Assembly: GCA_029261995.1 (NCBI GenBank)
Contig: JAJDAF010000064.1
Span: forward strand, 62,001 to 126,000
DNA length: 64,000 nucleotides
From: Candidatus Zhuqueibacterota bacterium
GTDB taxonomy: Bacteria; Zhuqueibacterota; Zhuqueibacteria; Oceanimicrobiales; Oceanimicrobiaceae
Direction: 5' to 3'
Of the stretch, positions 1-7,081 are shown piece after piece; the first letter of the stretch is position 1; each line of letters opens with the position of its first letter. The notes under the pieces were generated by a model. The model searched no databases and was not told where the DNA came from. It was given only the letters and a program-made list of their open reading frames with translations. Both the position numbers and the translations under genes were made by a program.

Positions 1-438
1 TTCGTCGCGGTAACCACCGATGCCAAGCGCCCCCAAAATGTTGACATAAGCGCCGATTTCAAACGGCAGGCCCAGTACTTTGATTTTCAGATGGTCGAGC
101 GCTCCCGCGGGGATGACGCTGTCACGCAAAGCATCCAGCCTCGCGCCCTCGTGCATTGGCAGCGCCAGCAGGCGTGCGCCGTCAGGTTTCTGCGGATTCG
201 CGAAGCCGCCGTCGAAAGCTCCCCAGACCACACGATTTGTACTCTCCTCCACCAGTTTCGAACCAAGCAGACCCGGGATCAAAATCACAGGATTGCGATC
301 GGGACCGTGGTAGCTGGCGGCCCGGCTGTAGATGGCGCCGAGATTTGGTGGCTTCTGTTTGGCGGCGCAGGCAAGCGCTGCAAGAGCGAGGCTGAGCAGC
401 ACCAGTTTATGAAATCCGGCATTTTTCATGTGAGGCAT
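1..438 (-). CDS. LCAT-like alpha/beta hydrolase lipoprotein (N-terminal part, runs off the left edge)
   Basis: The reverse strand from 438 to 1 is open for 146 codons without a stop. It begins MPHMKNAGFHK, followed by a hydrophobic segment ending LAALAC, which looks like a lipoprotein signal peptide with a somewhat loose lipobox (Cys near residue 24). Around residue 50 comes NPVILIPGLLGSKL, the oxyanion-strand motif of lecithin:cholesterol acyltransferase-like hydrolases (PF02450 family). By family knowledge these are serine acyltransferases or phospholipases; the catalytic Ser, Asp and His would lie beyond the window. A second in-frame ATG at 429 could be the start, and no strong Shine-Dalgarno is visible for either. 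The gene diverges from the next one, so the 439-691 gap probably holds promoters for both. The domain call rests on the one motif plus the lipoprotein leader. Confidence 0.7.
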   Translation of the reverse strand, partial: MPHMKNAGFHKLVLLSLALAALACAAKQKPPNLGAIYSRAASYHGPDRNPVILIPGLLGSKLVEESTNRVVWGAFDGGFANPQKPDGARLLALPMHEGARLDALRDSVIPAGALDHLKIKVLGLPFEIGAYVNILGALGIGGYRDE

Positions 439-691
439 CGGCTTTCAGATAACATACTGTTCGAGACGAGAAATGTAGTCAGCGATTTGTGACACGGTCA
501 ATTTAGGAAAACCCGAACCACCGTGCAAGCAAAATTGCAGCGCCACCGACCCAAAGAAGTGTGCACAACCCACATTATTCAACACAGAACCGGAAATCTT
601 TTTGCCCGGAATTGCGTTTAAATGAGAGAAAGGAAATTCAAGCCCATCTTATTAAGAGAGACGCAGCGGCATGAATGAAAGGAGAAATATC

Positions 692-1045
692 ATGGCAGAT
701 AAAAGCAACTCAGCCGATCGGGATCAGGAGTTCCTGGAAATGCAGGAAATGTACCACCAGGTTCTGCATGAGCTTGCGGACGCTGTGCAAATCATCCGCA
801 GCTATGAGTTCCTGCAGCAAGCCTACTCCAATGAAAGCGATGCGCTGCGCGACATTGCCGACATGGCGGACGATCTGTGCACCGCCCGCAACTTTACTTC
901 GTTCATCAGGAAACGGGCCATTCTAAAGCAAGCGCTGGCTGACTACCAGGCCAAAGCCCAGGCGGAAAACGGTGCGGATTATTGTGAGTTCGCGGCGGTC
1001 AACCCGCGGTGGTTTCCCCGAAAACATACGATGTCTGTAAACTAA
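692..1045 (+). CDS. Small hypothetical protein, helical
   Basis: This frame encodes 117 residues from MADKSNSADR. The start at 692 is preferred over the upstream in-frame ATG at 671 because AAAGGAG lies about eight bases before it. The protein is rich in Glu, Gln, Ala and Met in its first 90 residues (EFLEMQEMYHQ, ADAVQIIRSYEFLQ), looks mainly alpha-helical, and has no signal peptide or membrane segment. I do not recognise a family. The stretch DMADDLCTARNFTSFIRKR may be a conserved core, because it mixes acidic and basic residues around a possible helix pair. It stands alone, with non-coding sequence on both sides. It is called real on the good ribosome binding site and the amino-acid composition. 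Confidence 0.55.
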   Translation: MADKSNSADRDQEFLEMQEMYHQVLHELADAVQIIRSYEFLQQAYSNESDALRDIADMADDLCTARNFTSFIRKRAILKQALADYQAKAQAENGADYCEFAAVNPRWFPRKHTMSVN

Positions 1046-1615
1046 TCTGCCCCAACATCCAACTGGCGGCCGTTTCCACGGTCGCCGGCCAGGATAACGT
1101 TTTTGTTGTCCCTTGTCTCTACATGCACGCTCAGAAGGCGGGCTTCTTCACGCAATTCGGCTAATTCGTATTTCTTCGAATCGCAGAGTAAAATTCCTTC
1201 CAAAGATAAGATCTGTAGAAAAGCAATGGCCGTGCTTTAAGGCTACGATTCAATCCATAAATACCATCGGCGATACTACCTGCCGGCGTTTTTACCACTG
1301 TACTACGCCGAATATCTGTTTTCATTCGATCCCGAACATGCCATTTTCTGCAGCCTCCGATCATCGACGATCGCCGTCAACTTGAAATTGCTTTGATACC
1401 GGTAGTGCATTCCGTCCGGGCTCAGTTCTTCCGCTGCCTCGGCTCGCGTCTAGGATTATCGATAGGGTATTTCGCTTGTTGCTCGTATCAGCTTATATAC
1501 AGGTATCGAAAAGCTTTCTCTGCAGCGCAAAAAACCGCAAGTTTTTCGACTACTCGTTGTCAAAAAGGAAAAGCAGCACAGGCAATGATTCAATTCTTTC
1601 AATAGGGAGTGAACG
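1046..1615. other. Intergenic stretch without a recognisable gene
   Basis: Short open frames occur on both strands, but none has a convincing start site or recognisable sequence. I see no tRNA, strong terminator or repeat here. The last bases (AATAGGGAGTGAACG) provide the ribosome binding site of the CotH-kinase gene. Confidence 0.6.
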
Positions 1616-3937
1616 ATGAAGAAGATTGCAGTGGCGTTTCTTGTTTGTTTTGGCATTTCTCAAGATGCTTCCAGCCAGGTCTTTTACGACATCAACACTA
1701 TCAATACAATAGAGATCACTTTTGCTGAATCCAATTGGGATCAGATTCTGGATCAGCTATATGCCGCAGGTGATGAGGGCAGGCTGGTTGGAACGGCACT
1801 CATCAATGGCGAGCAATTCGACAGTGTCGGAGTGCGTTACAAAGGCAACAGTACCTACACGCCCAATCAAATCAAGAACCCATTGAATATCAAACTGGAT
1901 CACATTATCAACGACCAGGAGCTGGATGGCTATGGCACATTAAAGCTGGCCAATGCCTTCAAAGATCCCAGCTTTGTGCGCGAGGTGTTGAGCTACGAAA
2001 TCGCGCGCAAATACATGCCGGCCAGCAGGGCGAACTTTATAAAAGTGTCCATCAACGGCACTTATTTGGGCCTCTACACCAGCGTGCAGTCGGTGGACAA
2101 GTTCTTTATGGGAGATCATTTCAACAGCAATGAGAACGCTCGCTTCAAAGGCGAGTTGACCAACGACTCGCCTCGGAATCAAGTGACAGTGTGGGGCTAC
2201 CTGGGTGCGGATTCGACCACGTATTACGACTATTATGAATTGAAGTCCGACTACGGCTGGGGTGATCTGGTCGAGTTCCTGGATACGTTCAATAACGATA
2301 CGGAGAACGTCGAAGACGTTCTCAATGTGGATAGGCATTTGTGGATACTGGCTTTTGACATTCTCATGGTCAATCTGGATGCGCCGATTAATTTTGCTCA
2401 CAATTACTATTTGTACAAAGATGACGCCGGGCAGTTCAACCCCATCATCTGGGATTTAAATGAAAACTTTGGCGGGTTTAGCGCGCTGCTTGGACAAGGC
2501 GGCGGACCGGGCAATCCTCCATTGAATGTCACTGGCATGCAGCAATTGGATCCGTTCTTGAATTCGGCCAGCGCAACGTACCCCATCGTCAGCAAGATAC
2601 TTTCCGATCCGACCAACAAAAGAAAGTACGTCGCCCATATGAAAACAATAATGGAAGAGATCTTCTCCAATGGCTGGTACAAAACGAGAGCCTTGGAAGT
2701 CCAAAGCATCATCGACGCAGAAGTGCAGGCAGATCCAAACAAATTATACACGTATGCCAATTTCTTGGACAACATCGATAACTCAATTGGCGGCGGCGGT
2801 CCTCCGGGACCGGACAACCAAACTATAGGGGGTATTGCCGAGCTCATGGAGGGCAGGCTCGCTTTTCTCAATACACAACCGGAATTCCAGGCAACAGCGC
2901 CAACGGTCAACGATGTTTCGCATGCGCCATCGAATATCACCCGGCAAGCCGAGGTGTGGTTCACTGCAGAAGTCAGCGACGCCGATCTCGTGATGTTTTG
3001 CTGGCGTAACAGCATCAGTGACCGGTTTGAAAAAGCTGCCATGCTCGATGACGGCAGTCACAACGATGGTGTGGCCGGTGACGGCACTTACGGCGCCGCG
3101 ATCACTGTTGGTGCAGGTGAGGTGCAGTATTACATCCACGCCGAGAATAACGACGCGGCGAAGTTTTCTCCCGAACGCGCAGAATATGAGTTTTACACAC
3201 TCGCTGTAGCTGCTGGAGATCTGGTGGTCAACGAGTTTAAGGCAGATAATGACGCGGTGGCGGCCGACCAGGACGGTGAGTTCGATGACTGGCTCGAATT
3301 GTACAACAATAGTGACAGCGCCATTTCACTAAACGGCTATTATTTGAGCGACGATGGTACCGATCTGACGAAGTGGGCTTTTCCCGATACGCCGATAGCC
3401 GCCAACAGCTACTTGATTGTCTGGGCGGATGACAATGATGATCAAGAAGGCTTACATGCGAATTTTAAGTTATCGAAATCCGGCGAAGCGATCTATTTGG
3501 TCAATTCTGATACTTCTATCGTCGATGAAGTCACTTTTGGCGCGCAAACCACCGATCTGTCAACCGGTCGCTATCCAAACGGCACCGGCGGCTTTGTGGA
3601 AATGCCCCCAACTTTTGGCGCGGAGAATCAAAACACGACGACCGGCATTGAGAACGAGCCATTTTCTACCCCATCAACTTTTGTATTAGATCAAAACTAT
3701 CCAAACCCATTCAATCCCAGCACGACGATTGTGTTTTCGCTGGCTCAGGATGGCAAAGTGAAGCTGGGTATCTACAACGTCCTCGGCAAGCTTGTCGCAA
3801 CGCTGGTCTCGGACTATTTGCCTGCTGGTCGTCATCAAGTTATGTGGAACGCGACGAATCAAGCCAGCGGCTTCTACTACTACAGGCTAGCCGATGAACA
3901 GAATGTGGAAGTGAAGAAAATGCTGTTGATGAAGTAG
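1616..3937 (+). CDS. Exported CotH-kinase family protein with lamin-tail domain and type IX sorting domain
   Basis: The 773-aa product starts with a Sec signal peptide (MKKIAVAFLVCFGIS, cleavage near residue 21). Residues about 25-400 match the CotH spore-coat kinase family: VRYKGNSTY near residue 73, HNYYLYKD near 262 and WDLNENFGG near 279, the last two holding the expected metal-binding and catalytic Asp/Asn residues. An Ig-like segment follows (about 430-525, with DDGSHNDG and GDGTYGA), then a lamin-tail domain (about 533-640, EFDDWLELYNNS). The C-terminus (about 690-773) begins NYPNPFNPSTTI and ends in a FYYYRL...KKMLLMK pattern, the sorting domain read by type IX secretion. So the protein is probably secreted or attached to the surface. 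CotH proteins phosphorylate secreted proteins; the substrate here is unknown. No neighbour appears co-transcribed. Confidence 0.88.
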   Translation: MKKIAVAFLVCFGISQDASSQVFYDINTINTIEITFAESNWDQILDQLYAAGDEGRLVGTALINGEQFDSVGVRYKGNSTYTPNQIKNPLNIKLDHIINDQELDGYGTLKLANAFKDPSFVREVLSYEIARKYMPASRANFIKVSINGTYLGLYTSVQSVDKFFMGDHFNSNENARFKGELTNDSPRNQVTVWGYLGADSTTYYDYYELKSDYGWGDLVEFLDTFNNDTENVEDVLNVDRHLWILAFDILMVNLDAPINFAHNYYLYKDDAGQFNPIIWDLNENFGGFSALLGQGGGPGNPPLNVTGMQQLDPFLNSASATYPIVSKILSDPTNKRKYVAHMKTIMEEIFSNGWYKTRALEVQSIIDAEVQADPNKLYTYANFLDNIDNSIGGGGPPGPDNQTIGGIAELMEGRLAFLNTQPEFQATAPTVNDVSHAPSNITRQAEVWFTAEVSDADLVMFCWRNSISDRFEKAAMLDDGSHNDGVAGDGTYGAAITVGAGEVQYYIHAENNDAAKFSPERAEYEFYTLAVAAGDLVVNEFKADNDAVAADQDGEFDDWLELYNNSDSAISLNGYYLSDDGTDLTKWAFPDTPIAANSYLIVWADDNDDQEGLHANFKLSKSGEAIYLVNSDTSIVDEVTFGAQTTDLSTGRYPNGTGGFVEMPPTFGAENQNTTTGIENEPFSTPSTFVLDQNYPNPFNPSTTIVFSLAQDGKVKLGIYNVLGKLVATLVSDYLPAGRHQVMWNATNQASGFYYYRLADEQNVEVKKMLLMK

Positions 3938-4530
3938 GCCCGACGCAATCCCAGATTCAATTTCGTGAGCGAACCTGCTCGTGCATTCTCAGCTATTGCG
4001 CAACTCATCCCGTGCGTGCCTTATTTGACCAGCACTATCTTGTCCACACCTTTTTCACCGGCGATGTTGTAGAGGCAGAGATCGATCTGGGGAGGAGAAG
4101 TCAAGGATTGAGGGAAAGGGTGGCAATCTGCTTCACTATTGACCGGGCGATGCGATAGCCATAAGTCCTGAACCAACCGCTGCACCACTTCAGTTGCGTG
4201 CGTCGATATCATCAAATCTCGTTTTCTATTGACAAAGAAGATAAACTTGTTAGCTTTAGGTAGATGTTCGAGGCAAGTCACCCGCACCCACTTCAAGGAT
4301 ATTCATCCATGTCTGTACTGCTAAAGCCCCATAAGCTATGGCGTGCGATCATAAAATTCCTGATGGCGTCGTTGGCCGGCACCCACATGCGCTTCCTGGC
4401 CATAATACAGCGCTATTCGCGCAGCACCAACCGTTTCATCTGGCGGGTCCATAGGCTTGTCACCTAGACCTGATGACACGTTCGCGCGTGTGGCACAGGC
4501 TATCCACAATATCTCGAAGGGAGGAGCGAA
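3938..4530. other. Intergenic stretch with likely gene debris
   Basis: No intact gene is supported. The minus strand near 4021-4110 looks like a decayed sorting domain (listed separately). The rest gives only short frames without ribosome binding sites. GGGAGGAGCGAA at its end is the Shine-Dalgarno region of the next gene. Confidence 0.5.
4021..4110 (-). pseudogene. Possible remnant of a type IX sorting domain
   Basis: The C-terminus of a minus-strand frame reads PQIDLCLYNIAGEKGVDKI and then VLVK-stop. Intact sorting domains typically contain xVxLxIYNxxGxxVxxLV, then about 45 residues, then a KKMxLxK end. Here the IYN-like strand runs almost directly into the terminal KIVLVK, as if the middle was deleted. 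Nothing upstream in the frame is recognisable, so this is at most a fragment. Chance similarity cannot be excluded. Confidence 0.3.
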
Positions 4531-6711
4531 ATGAGATTGCCGAGTTATTTATTTGCGGTCCTTCTCTTGCCCGCCGTCCACCTGGTCGAGGCCCAGGAGC
4601 AGGTTTCAGGGCATGTTGGCAGCGATGTCGAGCCTGGGGACATGTTCGGGGCAGCCGTGGCTATTTCTGGCGACTTTGCCATCGTCGGCGCCCGCGGTGA
4701 CGATGATCTCGGTGAAGGTGCCGGAGCGGCGTACACCTTCCAGCGCCAGGATTCGGTATGGCTGGAGCAGACCAAACTCCTTGCCAGCGATGGCTCGGCC
4801 GGCGATATGTTCGGCGTTTCGGTCGGTATTTCTGGTGACGCCGCTATTGTGGCCGCAGTGCAGAATAGCACCCTCGGCCACCACGCTGGTGCCGCCTACA
4901 TCTTTCGATTCGACGGCCAAAACTGGCAGGAGCAAGCAAAACTCGTGGCGGAGTATGGCAGGGAATCGGACTATTTCGGCAATTCCGTGGCTTTGGACGA
5001 AGATTACGCCATCGTCGGTGCGGTCCGCAACGACGGCAAGGTGATAGATTCCGGCAGTGCCTATATTTTCACATACGACAGCAGCGGATGGCGCCAGACC
5101 GCGAAATTGACAGCCGACGACGGCAAGGCGGGCGACTTATTTGGCAACGCCGTGGCCATTGATGGGGACTATGCCATGGTCGCGGCCCTGGAGCACGATA
5201 AGAAGGGAAAGGACTCGGGGGCGGCGTACATATTTCATCGCGACGGAAAACACTGGCTCCAGCAGGCAAAACTCCTGGCAAAAGATGGCAAGAAAGGCGA
5301 TGCCTTTGGCTCCCATGTCGCGCTCTCCGGCGACCTGTGCATTGTCGGCGCCCGGTTGAAAACACTGAAAGTAAGAGGGCGGCGTTCAAGTATCCACTAT
5401 CAAAATGCCGGTGCAGCCTACATTTTCGAACGAGACGGGGTAGCTTGGAAGCAAAGGTTTGCGTTTCAGCCGACTCATCGAGCATCAAACTTACTCTGGG
5501 GCAACTCCGTGGCCATAAATGACAGCTTCGCGCTTGTAGGCGCAATCGGGGCAACAAACGGGGCGGGTCGGGTTACTTTGTTCAGGCGCGCGGAGAATTC
5601 AAAGTGGAAGGAATGGATTTCTCCGGCTCTGTGTAGAGACACCAGGTATTTCGGCACAGATGTCGCTCTTGACGGCGAGTCCTTAATTGCCGGTGCATCT
5701 GGTGACGGTGAGTGCAACGGTGCCGTACAATTCGCTTCTGTCCGTGACATGTTAGGACACAGGAACGTTTTTGTGCCATATGACGAGCCGCCCAGGCCAG
5801 TCGGAGGCCTTAAGGCCATTGCAAAGGCACTTAGGTATCCGGAGATCGCGACAAACGTGTGGCTTGAAGATCGTGTGGTCGTCCAGGTATGGATTTCTGA
5901 GGAAGGCACAGTCAAAGATGTGAGAGTAATCAAGTCCATGGGCCATATCGCGTATGACGAGGCGGCCATACATGCAATCAAGAGCGTCGCCTGGAAACCG
6001 GCGACGCTGAACGGTAAAACTGTGCCCGTTTGGGTGGCCATTCCTGTGATTTTCGGTGACATTGCACGGCACCGGAGCACGTTTGTGCCATATGACAATC
6101 CGCCCAGCCCGGTCGGAGGCTTTGGAGATATTCAAAAGGTACTGCGGTATCCGGAGGACGCGAGAAAGGCCGGAGTTCAGGGTCGTGTGATCGTCCAGGT
6201 ACTGGTTTCTGAGCAAGGCAGAGTCGACAGTGTGAAAGTGAACAAGTCTATCGGCCATAGCGCGTGTGACCAAGCGGCCATTAAAGCAATCAAGAGCGTC
6301 GCCTGGACGCCAGCCACGCGGAATGGCAAACCCGAGTCGGTTTGGGTTGCCGTTCCTGTGATTTTCGGTGACACTTCACGGCTCCCGAGCACTTTTGTGC
6401 CAAATGACAAGTTTGTGCCATATGACAATCCGCCCACCCCAGTCGGAGGCTTTAGGGCTATTCAAAAGGCACTGCGGTATCCGGAGGACGCGAGAAAGGC
6501 GGGGATTCAAGGTCGTGTGATCGTCCAGGTATTGATTTCTGAGAAAGGCAGAGTCGAAGATGCGAGAGTGATCAAGTCTTCGGGCCATACCGCGTGTGAC
6601 CGGGCGGCTGTGAACGCAATCAAAAGCGTCGCCTGGAATCCAGCGACGCAGAAAGGCAAACCCATGCCGGTTTGGGTTGCCGTTCCCGTGATGTTCAAAC
6701 TACTACGATAG
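4531..6711 (+). CDS. Exported FG-GAP beta-propeller with three tandem TonB C-terminal domains
   Basis: The 726-aa product has a signal peptide (MRLPSYLFAVLLLPAVHLVEA). Residues about 30-405 hold seven FG-GAP-type repeats of about 55-60 residues (GDMFGAAVAISGD, GDMFGVSVGISGD, SDYFGNSVALDED, GDLFGNAVAIDGD, GDAFGSHVALSGD, LLWGNSVAIND, RYFGTDVALDGE), which would give a seven-bladed propeller. Three copies of a TonB C-terminal domain follow, starting with FVPYD at residues 414, 518 and 628. Each has a VVVQVWISEEG-like strand, a D-x-AAI/V-x-AI-KS helix, VAWxPAT and VWVAVPVxF. There is no N-terminal transmembrane anchor or Pro-rich linker as in true TonB, so it is unlikely to energise receptors itself; protein-protein contact at the outer membrane is more plausible. 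Copies 2 and 3 are nearly identical in DNA, which indicates a recent duplication. The start is supported by GGGAGGAGCGAA. Confidence 0.85.
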   Translation: MRLPSYLFAVLLLPAVHLVEAQEQVSGHVGSDVEPGDMFGAAVAISGDFAIVGARGDDDLGEGAGAAYTFQRQDSVWLEQTKLLASDGSAGDMFGVSVGISGDAAIVAAVQNSTLGHHAGAAYIFRFDGQNWQEQAKLVAEYGRESDYFGNSVALDEDYAIVGAVRNDGKVIDSGSAYIFTYDSSGWRQTAKLTADDGKAGDLFGNAVAIDGDYAMVAALEHDKKGKDSGAAYIFHRDGKHWLQQAKLLAKDGKKGDAFGSHVALSGDLCIVGARLKTLKVRGRRSSIHYQNAGAAYIFERDGVAWKQRFAFQPTHRASNLLWGNSVAINDSFALVGAIGATNGAGRVTLFRRAENSKWKEWISPALCRDTRYFGTDVALDGESLIAGASGDGECNGAVQFASVRDMLGHRNVFVPYDEPPRPVGGLKAIAKALRYPEIATNVWLEDRVVVQVWISEEGTVKDVRVIKSMGHIAYDEAAIHAIKSVAWKPATLNGKTVPVWVAIPVIFGDIARHRSTFVPYDNPPSPVGGFGDIQKVLRYPEDARKAGVQGRVIVQVLVSEQGRVDSVKVNKSIGHSACDQAAIKAIKSVAWTPATRNGKPESVWVAVPVIFGDTSRLPSTFVPNDKFVPYDNPPTPVGGFRAIQKALRYPEDARKAGIQGRVIVQVLISEKGRVEDARVIKSSGHTACDRAAVNAIKSVAWNPATQKGKPMPVWVAVPVMFKLLR
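6082..6711 (+). repeat. In-gene tandem duplication, 312-base unit, with an 18-base insertion
   Basis: The FVPYD codons of the three TonB-domain copies begin at 5770, 6082 and 6412. Copy 1 to 2 is exactly 312 bases; copy 2 to 3 is 330, because 18 bases (FVPNDK before FVPYDN) were added, itself a short tandem duplication. Copies 2 and 3 share long identical DNA stretches while copy 1 is more diverged. Confidence 0.85.
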
Positions 6712-7081
6712 AAGAATCTGCCGCTGCCAGAACTCACTATCCGATCCGGCAACAAAGAAGTTCTGCTGGTGGGAGATTTGCCGCCCACGTGCCGAGCCCA
6801 CCAGGTTATCTCCCATGCACCGGTGAAAAGGGAATCATAGTTCCCAACAATTCAAATCATCTGCAATAGCTCAACCTTGAAAATCGAATGGTCGCCAACA
6901 AGGTTATTGCGCGCACCGCCGTCAAGCCAAGCTTCCGGCTCTTCCACAAAACCTTTGCTAAGCCCCGGCAAGACAGTCGCTACACGAGTATTTCATAAAT
7001 TCGCCGAGCTTCCGGCAACCAAATCGCTTTCGGCGTGTCACATAAATATAACAAGAATCCCCACTCGACCCGGAGGTCAGG
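6712..7081. other. Intergenic stretch holding a REP-like hairpin and a transposase remnant
   Basis: The interval contains the first of three related elements (6771-6971, listed separately). The rest is unremarkable except for the strong Shine-Dalgarno CGGAGGTCAGG just before the next gene. Confidence 0.6.
6771..6971 (-). mobile_element. RAYT/IS200-type transposase remnant with REP-like hairpin, copy A
   Basis: On the minus strand, ending at the stop codon at 6852-6854, the frame reads GFVEEPEAWL, then a diverged ARNNLVG, then DHSIFKVELLQMI. This is the C-terminal tail of a Y1 (REP-associated tyrosine) transposase and matches copies B and C further right. Beyond the stop, 6771-6814 forms a hairpin with arms GGGAGAT and ATCTCCC, and its stem-proximal sequence is shared with copy B. 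The N-terminal catalytic part is missing, so it is inactive. Confidence 0.65.
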
